From an uncultured Clostridia bacterium (GTDB lineage: Bacteria > Bacillota > Clostridia > Oscillospirales > Ruminococcaceae): 18,289 bases of DNA. A program made the translations under genes and the position numbers. The notes below the pieces were generated by a model, which was given only the letters and a program-made list of their open reading frames with translations, ran no database searches and was not told the origin of the DNA. This document shows, piece after piece, positions 6,740 to 13,330 of the stretch (positions are counted from its first letter, which is position 1; each line of letters starts with the position of its first letter). The stretch spans positions 1-18,289 of the forward strand of contig CALATN010000089.1 of assembly GCA_937891895.1 (NCBI GenBank), given 5' to 3'.

Positions 6740-8968
6740 ATGAAAAAATTACCTGCTTCATTTACTATTGTGCTTAATGTAATAGTAACAGTATTGCTGT
6801 GTATTTCGCTTATAGGCGCTCTGCTGTTCTATTCAGATACGCTGGAAAACAACCTTTATAACGATAATCTCGATAAGCTGAATGAGATTTCCAATCGTAA
6901 TGTAAAGGTTCTTACCACTCAGATTAACGGTCAGGCTAACGCTATGACAGAGGTTGCGGCAAGAATTGCTGTACCTTCCGATTGGAATATTGACTATACC
7001 ATATATACGCTCAACAAGGTTATGGAGCGTTACCCGTTCAAGAGAATGGGGCTGGTTTTTCCAGACGGAAGAGCTTATGTCTCAAGCGGAGAGGAATATA
7101 CAATTTCAGAAAATGATATGTCATATCTGAATAATGTTTTCAAAGGTGAAACCTACATTTCAAACACAAATGTGGACGCTTTTGACGGAAGCAGCATTAT
7201 TTCTATCCACGTTCCTGTATACAAGAGTGATGAAATCGTGGCAATGCTTACTGCATCCTATGAAACCGACGTGCTTCAGGATATGCTGAATGTATCTTTC
7301 TTCGACGGGCAGGGTTACTCATATATTGTCCGTGCAAACGGCGATATCATTGCTGACTCCACTGCCGAAACAAGCTTTGTTAATGTGGAAAATATTTTTA
7401 CTTCAATGCTTGAGGCAAGCTCACGCAACACATCTCCTGTTGAACAGATGAAGAAGGATATGTCCGTGGGTGAAAACGGATATATAAGCTTTGCAAATAT
7501 CAGCAACTATTATATGTGCTACACCTCTGTCGGAATAAATGACTGGTATCTGCTAAGTGTAATTCCCGCAAGTGTAATTGATTCATCACGCAGAAGCATT
7601 ATGCTTTCCACGTATCTGCTTTGTACGGTTATCTGTGTAATCTTTACGATTATCATTATCATATTTACAAAGCGTGAGAGAAAAAAGAAAAGCGAACTTC
7701 AGAAAATTCTCTATGTTGACCCGATTACAAAAGGCTACTCATTCCAACGCTTTTGTATTGAAGCAAAAGAAAAGCTTCATCAGGACAATCGCAATGCTGC
7801 GCTTATTGTACTTGATATCGAAAAATTCAAGGTTATCAATGAAATGTTCGGCTATGATGAGGGCGACAGGGTGCTGAAATATATTTGGACTCTCCTCCGG
7901 CGCTGGAGCCGTGACGGTGAAATCTATTCAAGATGGATTGCCGACAGATTCAATGTCCTTGCTTTCTATGAAAATGAAGAAGAGCTTACAGCACGTCTGA
8001 ACAATCTTGCTGACGATATAATGAATGACCGTACCGAGCGCAGAAACGGTTTTATTCTTCGTCCGACTATCGGTGTGTACCGTATCATTGACCGTGAGCT
8101 TGATATTCAGTCAATGCAGAACAATGCTTCCATTGCTCATTCAACTATCAAGGGTGACTCTCACGGAAGCTGTGTGGCATTTTACAACGAAGAATACAAG
8201 GAGGATATTCTTAGTAACAAGATACTTGAAGACAAGCTCGTAAAGGCTTATGACAACAAGGAATTTGTTGTTTTTTATCAGCCCAAGTATGATGCTGCAA
8301 CCCAGAAGCTTGTGGGTGCGGAAGCACTTGTCCGCTGGAAGCAGGCAGACGGAAGCTACATTCCGCCGTTCAGATTTATTCCTACCGCTGAGAAAAACGG
8401 TTTTATTACAAAGCTTGACAAGTATGTATTTAAGATGGTATGTGAAGACCAGAAGCGCTGGCTCGATGAGGGGCGTGAGATTGTTCCTATTTCGGTAAAC
8501 CTTTCCCGTCAGCATCTTTACAATCCGAAGCTGGTTGAGGAGTATCAGAAAATGGTTGTAAAAAGTGGTGTACCGATTGATAAGCTGGAGCTTGAGATTA
8601 CCGAAAGTGCACTTTTTGAAAATCACGACGAGTTTCTTTCCGTTATCAATAAGCTTCACGGTGTCGGATTTCGTATTCTGATGGACGATTTCGGTACAGG
8701 CTATTCTTCACTTATGATGCTCAAATCAATTCCTATTGATGTTATGAAGCTGGATAAAAGCTTTGTTGATGATTACAGTGATAAAAAAGGTGAGAAGATT
8801 ATTTCTTCAGTAACTCAGCTGGCAAAATCAATGGAGATTGAGGTTACTGCCGAAGGTGTTGAAACCGAGGAACAATATAAATTTATGCGTGACCTTGGAT
8901 GCGATATGATTCAGGGTTACTACTTCGCAAAGCCTATGCCTGTTGAAGAATTTGACAAGCTTATATGA
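6740..8968 (+). CDS. Membrane sensor protein: extracellular Cache-like domain, degenerate GGDEF, intact EAL (c-di-GMP phosphodiesterase)
   Basis: This 742-aa protein probably lowers cyclic-di-GMP in response to an external ligand. Order of parts: membrane segment 9-31; extracellular double-Cache-like region about 35-280; membrane segment about 288-310 followed by a basic KRERKKK stop; GGDEF-family domain about 322-480; EAL domain about 493-742. In the GGDEF domain the signature reads IADRF (400-404), so it should not make c-di-GMP and may act as a regulatory GTP-binding or structural domain. The EAL domain keeps its key residues: EALVRW (528-533), SVNLSR (585-590), ELEITES (617-623), DDFGTGYSS (649-657), KLDKSF and AEGVETEEQ (704-712). 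ATG 6740 is preceded by GAAAGGAGAG. The gene is monocistronic, with a consensus promoter and a strong terminator. Phosphodiesterase activity is inferred from the residues; the ligand is unknown. Confidence 0.92.
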   Translation: MKKLPASFTIVLNVIVTVLLCISLIGALLFYSDTLENNLYNDNLDKLNEISNRNVKVLTTQINGQANAMTEVAARIAVPSDWNIDYTIYTLNKVMERYPFKRMGLVFPDGRAYVSSGEEYTISENDMSYLNNVFKGETYISNTNVDAFDGSSIISIHVPVYKSDEIVAMLTASYETDVLQDMLNVSFFDGQGYSYIVRANGDIIADSTAETSFVNVENIFTSMLEASSRNTSPVEQMKKDMSVGENGYISFANISNYYMCYTSVGINDWYLLSVIPASVIDSSRRSIMLSTYLLCTVICVIFTIIIIIFTKRERKKKSELQKILYVDPITKGYSFQRFCIEAKEKLHQDNRNAALIVLDIEKFKVINEMFGYDEGDRVLKYIWTLLRRWSRDGEIYSRWIADRFNVLAFYENEEELTARLNNLADDIMNDRTERRNGFILRPTIGVYRIIDRELDIQSMQNNASIAHSTIKGDSHGSCVAFYNEEYKEDILSNKILEDKLVKAYDNKEFVVFYQPKYDAATQKLVGAEALVRWKQADGSYIPPFRFIPTAEKNGFITKLDKYVFKMVCEDQKRWLDEGREIVPISVNLSRQHLYNPKLVEEYQKMVVKSGVPIDKLELEITESALFENHDEFLSVINKLHGVGFRILMDDFGTGYSSLMMLKSIPIDVMKLDKSFVDDYSDKKGEKIISSVTQLAKSMEIEVTAEGVETEEQYKFMRDLGCDMIQGYYFAKPMPVEEFDKLI

Positions 8969-8970
8969 AT

Positions 8971-9012
8971 AAACAAGGGTATTGAGTTATGACTCAGTAC
9001 CCTTGTTTTTAT
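8971..9012 (+). terminator. Rho-independent terminator of the EAL gene
   Basis: A stem of about 17 bp (8971-8987 with 8992-9008, one G-U pair, four-base loop) begins 2 bases after the TGA stop and runs into a T tract. Confidence 0.92.
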
Positions 9013-9029
9013 TGTGTTGTATTTTTTTG

Positions 9030-9058
9030 TTGATTTTTTATAATATTTATAGTATAAT
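9030..9058 (+). promoter_or_regulatory. Sigma-A-type promoter for the PH-domain/FkbM gene run
   Basis: TTGATT (9030-9035), a 17-base spacer and TATAAT (9053-9058) lie 43 bases upstream of the ATG at 9102. This is the only clear promoter before the gene run that extends to 13188. Confidence 0.8.
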
Positions 9059-9101
9059 TATTCTGATAAAATATTTTTATTTTCAGGAAAGGATTGATAC
9101 T

Positions 9102-9506
9102 ATGGCAAAAATTGATTACCCATACATCTGGACTGACAAGAAGCGTACGCTTTTCGGTCTGCCAATTTCCTTCACACGCTACATTCTTACCGAAAAGAAG
9201 CTCATCACACGAAAGGGTCTGCTGTCCATTACAGAGGACGAAATCGAGCTTTACCGTGTTATAGACAAGAAGCTTATCCAGCCATTCGGTCAGAGAATTT
9301 TCGGCTGCGGAACAATCCACATCAACTGCCGTGATACTGACACACCTGTCAAGGAGGTTGTTTCCGTAAAGGACCCGCGCGGCTTTATGAATATTCTTGA
9401 GGAACACGTCGACAAACAGCGTGACAAGTACCGCACAAGAGGCCGTGATATGATTGGCGCTGACCTTACAGGTGATGACTGCGACTGTGACTGTGACCAT
9501 GAATAA
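9102..9506 (+). CDS. Small PH-domain protein (bPH_2/YdbS-like) with an Asp-Cys tail
   Basis: This predicted cytosolic 134-aa protein has one bacterial pleckstrin-homology-like domain of unknown role. Residues 23-100 show the family pattern: TRYILTEKKLITRKGLL (25-41), EIELYRVIDKKLIQ (47-60), QRIFGCGTIHI (64-74), then a short acidic helix. There is no membrane segment, unlike many YdbS relatives. The C-terminus is odd: after a basic stretch it ends in alternating Asp and Cys (127-132) and His-Glu, encoded by repeated GACTGT units. I start at ATG 9102, with AGGAAAGGA 8-12 bases upstream. The longer open frame runs back through the promoter and terminator and is rejected. The stop codon lies inside the start of the FkbM gene, so the two are coupled. 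Confidence 0.78.
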   Translation: MAKIDYPYIWTDKKRTLFGLPISFTRYILTEKKLITRKGLLSITEDEIELYRVIDKKLIQPFGQRIFGCGTIHINCRDTDTPVKEVVSVKDPRGFMNILEEHVDKQRDKYRTRGRDMIGADLTGDDCDCDCDHE

Positions 9507-10569
9507 TATGCTTGAATTCATCAAGGAAAAACAGGATTGCTGGGAATATCTCAGGGAAACCGACCTGCCCATATTTATATATGGTATGGGGGACGGCGCG
9601 CTGAAAATCATGCGTGTCTTTGAGCAGTACAAAATCCCGCTTGCAGGCTTTTTTGCCAGCGATGAGTTTGTCCGCGGTCATACCTTTGAGGGTCACCTTG
9701 TACATACGCTGTCACAGATTGAAGCACTTATCGACGAATTTGTGGTTGTGCTTGCCTTTGCGGCGGGCTATCAGAGTCTGTACGACAGAATAAACGAGAT
9801 TGCGAAGAAGCATATTCTCCTTGCCCCCGACGTGCCTGTTGCGGGAGAGGGGCTGTTCACGTACGGCTACTGCGTGGAAAATGCCGAGAAAATACAGGCG
9901 GTGTACGATATGCTTGCCGACGAAAAGTCGAAGCAGGTCTATGCCGACGTGATAAACTTCAAAATCAGCGGCAAGATTGATTACCTCAACAACTGCACCA
10001 CGCCCAAGGAGGAGATTTACTCCGAAATCATAAAATTGGGCAAGGACGAGGTTTTCGTGGATTTAGGCGCGTACAACGGCGACACGGCGCAGGAGTTCAT
10101 TGATGCCTGCGGAAGCGATTTCCGTCACGTCTATGCCTTTGAACCGAACCCGAAGAACTTCCGCAAGATGACGAAAAATCTTCCCGCGGATGAGCGTATC
10201 ACCCTTTTCAATGGCGCGGCATGGAGCAAGTGCGGCACTATTGAGTTTTCCGCAAACGAGGGAAGAATGTCCCGTGCGAACGGTGCGGGGAAAAAGGTTG
10301 AGATACCGACTTATGCGATAGATGAGGCTGTTACTGAGCAGGCAACGGTGCTGAAGCTTGATGTTGAGGGCGCTGAGCGTGAAGCAATTCTCGGTGCAAG
10401 ACGTCACATCGCAGGGGGTACGAAAATCCTTTGCTCGCTTTATCACCGCAACGAGGATATGTTCGACCTGCCCTTGCTGATAAAGGAAATCAACCCGAAC
10501 CTGAAATTCTACATCCGCCACCAGCTTTACATTCCCGCTTGGGAAACAAATCTGTACTGCGTACAGTAG
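9499..10569 (+). CDS. FkbM-family SAM-dependent methyltransferase with an N-terminal Rossmann-like domain
   Basis: The predicted 356-aa methyltransferase has two parts. Residues about 22-110 look like a nucleotide-binding fold (PIFIYGMGDGALKIM), as in sugar-modifying enzymes. Residues about 170-356 form the FkbM methyltransferase domain, with SAM-binding FVDLGAYNGDT (186-196), acidic FEPNP (214-218) and KLDVEGAE (286-293). FkbM enzymes O-methylate hydroxyl groups on sugars or secondary metabolites; the substrate here is unknown. The start is the weakest point: ATG 9499 overlaps the previous stop by 8 bases and ATG 9508 follows it. Neither has a clear ribosome site, so I infer coupled translation. 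The gene ends in TAG, directly followed by a heptamer repeat. Confidence 0.85.
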   Translation: MNNMLEFIKEKQDCWEYLRETDLPIFIYGMGDGALKIMRVFEQYKIPLAGFFASDEFVRGHTFEGHLVHTLSQIEALIDEFVVVLAFAAGYQSLYDRINEIAKKHILLAPDVPVAGEGLFTYGYCVENAEKIQAVYDMLADEKSKQVYADVINFKISGKIDYLNNCTTPKEEIYSEIIKLGKDEVFVDLGAYNGDTAQEFIDACGSDFRHVYAFEPNPKNFRKMTKNLPADERITLFNGAAWSKCGTIEFSANEGRMSRANGAGKKVEIPTYAIDEAVTEQATVLKLDVEGAEREAILGARRHIAGGTKILCSLYHRNEDMFDLPLLIKEINPNLKFYIRHQLYIPAWETNLYCVQ

Positions 10570-10600
10570 TTTGGAGTTTGGAGAGTGGAGTGAGGAGTTG
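10570..10600 (+). repeat. Left arm of an inverted, heptamer-built repeat
   Basis: These 31 bases follow the FkbM stop codon without a gap and consist of imperfect seven-base units of the form xxxGGAG (TTTGGAG, TTTGGAG, AGTGGAG, TGAGGAG) plus TTG. They are matched in inverted orientation at 10870-10900 with 26 of 31 positions identical. Confidence 0.8.
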
Positions 10601-10618
10601 CTGAGGTGAATTTACAAA

Positions 10619-10918
10619 ATGAATATTCAAAAATATTTTCAGAATGAAATTGACAATGGAATGTTTGATGAGATAATTCATTTTCTGTCATCGTATGAAA
10701 TCCGTGAGGGAAAGTTTGAGGGTAACGAGGTACTGATTGATAAAATCAATCGTGATACAGCGGTTGTTTATCTTGAATATGAGCTTGCTGACGGAAAGTA
10801 TGAATATTCCCGTGATGCAATCGTAGTAAATATAAATAAATTGATAGATGAGTTGCAGGAGTGGAAAAACAACTCCACTCTCCACTCTTCACACTCCACA
10901 CTTCCGAAGGAGATATAA
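10619..10918 (+). CDS. Small hypothetical protein in an inverted-repeat-flanked cassette
   Basis: I do not recognise this 99-aa protein. ATG 10619 has GAGGTG 10 bases upstream, inside the segment just after the left repeat. The first roughly 80 residues look like a genuine small soluble protein: an amphipathic N-terminus (IQKYFQNEIDNGMFDEIIHFL), then alternating beta-like segments (TAVVYLEYEL, DAIVVNINK) and a helix (KLIDELQEW). The last 15-20 residues are Ser/Thr/His/Leu-rich and are simply the translation of the right repeat arm, so the ancestral protein probably ended near residue 83. The gene is more AT-rich than its neighbours. It lies between two genes that are otherwise close together, which suggests an insertion. 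It has no Cys, signal peptide or membrane segment. Confidence 0.6.
   Translation: MNIQKYFQNEIDNGMFDEIIHFLSSYEIREGKFEGNEVLIDKINRDTAVVYLEYELADGKYEYSRDAIVVNINKLIDELQEWKNNSTLHSSHSTLPKEI
10870..10900 (-). repeat. Right arm of the inverted, heptamer-built repeat
   Basis: The reverse complement of these 31 bases aligns with 10570-10600 at 26 of 31 positions and is built from the same seven-base units (AGTGGAG twice in a row). It encodes the C-terminal tail of the small gene and stops 6 bases before the AAGGAG that serves the radical SAM gene. Confidence 0.8.
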
Positions 10919-10919
10919 A

Positions 10920-11519
10920 ATGCTTACAATGCTTTACACGGTTGGCAACAAGATTTATGTCAACCTTACAAACCGCTGTCCCTGTGCGTGTACATTCTGT
11001 ATACGTCAGAACGGTGACGGCGCTTACGGCTCGGACAGCTTATGGCTGGAGCGTGAGCCGACAGTTGATGAGGTTATTGCCGAGTTCGGCAAGTATGACA
11101 TCAGCAAGTACACCGAGGTAGTGTTCTGCGGCTACGGCGAGCCTATGGAGCGTGCCGAAGACGTTGCCTTCATTGGTCGCTATATCAAGGAAAATCTCGG
11201 TCTGCCCGTCCGTCTGAACACCAACGGACTTGGTGATAAGATAAACGGCAAGCCCACCGCTGAAATGTTGGAGGGTGCGGTTGATATCGTGTCAATCTCC
11301 CTTAACCAGTGCGATAAGGAAAAATACAATGCCGTGACCCGACCCAAATGGGAGGACGGCTTTGACGCAATGATTTCATTTGCGGCGGATTGTAAAAAAT
11401 ACGTGCCGAAGGTTATGTTCACGGTTGTGGACGTTATCCCGCCTGAGGATATCAGCAGGTGCAAGGCGCTGGCGATGTCGCTGGGAATTGAACTCAGAGT
11501 TCGCCCGTATGACAGTTGA
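10920..11519 (+). CDS. Short radical SAM protein, TatD-associated type
   Basis: This 199-aa protein has the 4Fe-4S radical SAM signature CxxxCxxC at Cys20, Cys24 and Cys27 in the N-terminal segment NLTNRCPCACTFCIRQ, with an extra Cys at 22. The following GYGEPMER (GGE-like SAM contact) and RLNTNGLG support the fold. Length and the opening YTVGNKIYVNLTNRC fit the family annotated as TatD-associated radical SAM proteins, whose reaction is unknown. ATG 10920 follows AAGGAG at good spacing; the upstream open frame is the shadow of the small gene. No tatD nuclease gene is next to it. The partners are an aldose-1-epimerase-like gene and a YfcE-type phosphodiesterase. The C-terminus is complete, but the protein is shorter than a full radical SAM barrel. 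Confidence 0.85.
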   Translation: MLTMLYTVGNKIYVNLTNRCPCACTFCIRQNGDGAYGSDSLWLEREPTVDEVIAEFGKYDISKYTEVVFCGYGEPMERAEDVAFIGRYIKENLGLPVRLNTNGLGDKINGKPTAEMLEGAVDIVSISLNQCDKEKYNAVTRPKWEDGFDAMISFAADCKKYVPKVMFTVVDVIPPEDISRCKALAMSLGIELRVRPYDS

Positions 11520-11558
11520 TTATGCTTATTAAGATTTTATATATTAAGGAGAAGGAAA

Positions 11559-12575
11559 ATGGCAAAGGAATTTTACGCAAGAAAAACTATGCACAAGGGA
11601 ATTGAGGTTGTTGAGCTTGCCGCTGAGGGTTACTACGCAATCGTTGCACCGTCACTTGGCAGCAACGTGCTCCGTTTCCGTGACAACGAAAAGGGTATGG
11701 AAATCTTCCGTTACAGCGACGACCTTACAATCAGCGAGTTCATGAACTCACCTGAAATCTGGGGTCTGCCTACACTTTACCTGCCTAACCGCCTTGACAA
11801 CGGCGTGCTGAGAACTTCTGACGCGGTGTACAACTTCCCTGTGAACGAAACACGCTTCGGCAATCACCTCCACGGCTTCCTCCACAAGGCTGCACACAAA
11901 ATCAAGGCTCTTGCGGCTGACAAGAACGGCAGAGCTTACGTTACAACTACATATACACACGACGAAAGCAGCTTTTTCTTCAACTGCTTCCCGCTGAAGT
12001 TTACAGTTGATATCACAATCGAGCTTTCAAAGGACGGTCTGAAGCATACTTTCTCAATTACAAACAAGTCCAGGAAGATGCTTCCGATTTCTGTTGCAAC
12101 ACACACAACAATCAACGCTCCGTTCGTTGACGGCGGCAAGCAGGAGAATATTACATTGCAGGTGCCTGCTGTAAAGAAGCTCCAGTTCAATAAGAAAAGA
12201 TGGCTCCCTAACGGCAGACAGCTCAACCTTACCGATTATGATATGGAATACGTAAACGGAACAATGTGCCCTGTACTCAAGGATATCTGCAACGATATGT
12301 ACACAGCAGGTACAGTTAAGCTTGACGGCGAGGACTTCTACGGCTGTGTAATGACCGATACCGAAAGCGGCAAGAAAATCTGCTACGAGGTTGACGACAA
12401 GTACAAGTTCTGGATCGTATGGAACCACGAGGGCTTCATGAACTACTTCTGTCCTGAGCCGATGACCGCACAGGTTAACGCACCTAACCTTGATATGCCG
12501 AGAGAAAAGAGCGGCTACGAGGAGGTTGCTCCGAAGCAGACATATACCGTTTCCCAGAGATTCTTCACCAAATAA
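11559..12575 (+). CDS. Aldose 1-epimerase (GalM-like)
   Basis: The predicted 338-aa cytosolic enzyme of the galactose-mutarotase superfamily interconverts alpha and beta anomers of aldoses. Family marks are the N-terminal APSLGSNVLRF strand (30-40), LPNRLDNG (75-82), the substrate His in GNHLHGF (His103/His105), the catalytic His182 in ATHTTINAP, and Glu300 in CPEPMTAQVNAPN as probable base. All are in the expected order, so activity is likely. The exact sugar cannot be read from sequence; some relatives act on phosphorylated or oligomeric sugars. ATG 11559 has AAGGAG 7 bases upstream. It is 39 bases after the radical SAM gene with no terminator between them, so probably co-transcribed. Confidence 0.85.
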   Translation: MAKEFYARKTMHKGIEVVELAAEGYYAIVAPSLGSNVLRFRDNEKGMEIFRYSDDLTISEFMNSPEIWGLPTLYLPNRLDNGVLRTSDAVYNFPVNETRFGNHLHGFLHKAAHKIKALAADKNGRAYVTTTYTHDESSFFFNCFPLKFTVDITIELSKDGLKHTFSITNKSRKMLPISVATHTTINAPFVDGGKQENITLQVPAVKKLQFNKKRWLPNGRQLNLTDYDMEYVNGTMCPVLKDICNDMYTAGTVKLDGEDFYGCVMTDTESGKKICYEVDDKYKFWIVWNHEGFMNYFCPEPMTAQVNAPNLDMPREKSGYEEVAPKQTYTVSQRFFTK

Positions 12576-12580
12576 TGTAG

Positions 12581-12599
12581 GGGCGGATATTATCCGCCC
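12581..12599. repeat. Short GC-rich palindrome, intergenic repeat type
   Basis: GGGCGGAT (12581-12588) pairs perfectly with ATCCGCCC (12592-12599) across a three-base loop, 5 bases after the epimerase stop. No T run follows, so it is not a classical terminator. It resembles the short GGGCGGA palindromes that recur between genes in Clostridia. It may protect the mRNA end or weaken read-through into the phosphodiesterase gene. Confidence 0.6.
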
Positions 12600-12639
12600 G
12601 CTGACATAATAATCTTACTTAACGAAAAGGAATAATTTT

Positions 12640-13188
12640 ATGAAATTGATGTTTGCATCGGATATCCACGGCAGCGCGCCAAGCTGTGAGCTTATGCTGA
12701 AAAGATTTGATGAGGAAAAGGCTGAAAAGCTGTTTCTGCTGGGGGATATCCTTTACCACGGTCCGAGAAACGATTTGCCTGAGGGCTACGCTCCGAAAAA
12801 AGTTATTGCAATGCTCAACGAGCGCAAGGCGGATTTGCTCTGCGTAAGGGGCAACTGTGATACCGAGGTTGACCAGATGGTGCTGGAGTTCCCTATTCTT
12901 GCGGAGTACGCCCTGCTTTACCTCGACGGCAAGCAGGTGTTCGTGACCCACGGCCATAAGTTCAACACCGCAAATCCTCCCGCGCTTCAGAAAGGGGATG
13001 TGCTTCTCCACGGCCACACTCACGTTCAGATTTTTGACGACAGCAACGGCTACATTTATATGAACCCCGGGTCGGTTTCCTTGCCGAAGGAGAACAAGCA
13101 GAAAAGCTATATGGTCTACGAGGACGGCGTGTTTACCGTGAAATCATTGGAGAACGGTACGGAGGAGATGTCCTACAGCATTAAATAA
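12640..13188 (+). CDS. yfcE: YfcE/MJ0936-type metallophosphoesterase
   Basis: This 182-aa calcineurin-like phosphodiesterase is probably a two-metal enzyme hydrolysing phosphodiesters in the cytosol; the natural substrate of YfcE relatives is not settled. All metal-binding motifs are present in order: SDIHG (7-11), GDILYHGPRN (35-44), GNCD (71-74), THGH (103-106) and GHTH (125-128), then NPGSVSLPK. GDILYHGPRN is characteristic of YfcE itself. The length is normal. ATG 12640 has AAAAGGAA upstream. The gene is the last of the same-strand run. It has no obvious T-tailed hairpin behind it, and the next gene has its own promoter. Confidence 0.9.
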   Translation: MKLMFASDIHGSAPSCELMLKRFDEEKAEKLFLLGDILYHGPRNDLPEGYAPKKVIAMLNERKADLLCVRGNCDTEVDQMVLEFPILAEYALLYLDGKQVFVTHGHKFNTANPPALQKGDVLLHGHTHVQIFDDSNGYIYMNPGSVSLPKENKQKSYMVYEDGVFTVKSLENGTEEMSYSIK

Positions 13189-13205
13189 GGTAATTTGTAA
13201 CTGAA

Positions 13206-13223
13206 TTGTCACCATTTGTCACC
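13206..13223 (+). repeat. Direct repeat TTGTCACC x2 upstream of the Big2 gene promoter
   Basis: TTGTCACC occurs at 13206-13213 and 13216-13223, about one helical turn apart. It ends 20 bases before the -35 box of the Big2 gene. The spacing suggests a transcription-factor site, but no known regulator is identified. Confidence 0.4.
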
Positions 13224-13243
13224 GTATTGTTCTCGATATTTAA

Positions 13244-13272
13244 TTGACTTTACATCAATTTAATGTTAAAAT
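13244..13272 (+). promoter_or_regulatory. Sigma-A-type promoter for the secreted Big2 protein
   Basis: TTGACT (13244-13249), a 17-base spacer and TAAAAT (13267-13272) lie upstream of a leader of about 50 bases. The leader contains a 6-bp palindrome (GGATAA/TTATCC, 13282-13295) and ends in the GGAGGAAG ribosome site. Confidence 0.8.
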
Positions 13273-13330
13273 GTGTATACAGGATAAAATTATCCGTAAG
13301 GATTTAGTCCAAAAGAATGGAGGAAGTTTT

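Noticed and set aside
8982..9101. Hydrophobic N-terminal segment of the PH-domain frame, a possible membrane anchor
   Set aside because: It is translated from the terminator and AT-rich promoter upstream. The ribosome site points to ATG 9102.
10570..10900. CRISPR array or intact insertion sequence
   Set aside because: There are only two arms in inverted orientation, with no spacers, no transposase and no visible target-site duplication.
13244..13330. 29-residue N-terminal extension of the Big2 protein
   Set aside because: It starts at the -35 box of the promoter and lacks a ribosome site. The signal peptide begins at 13331.
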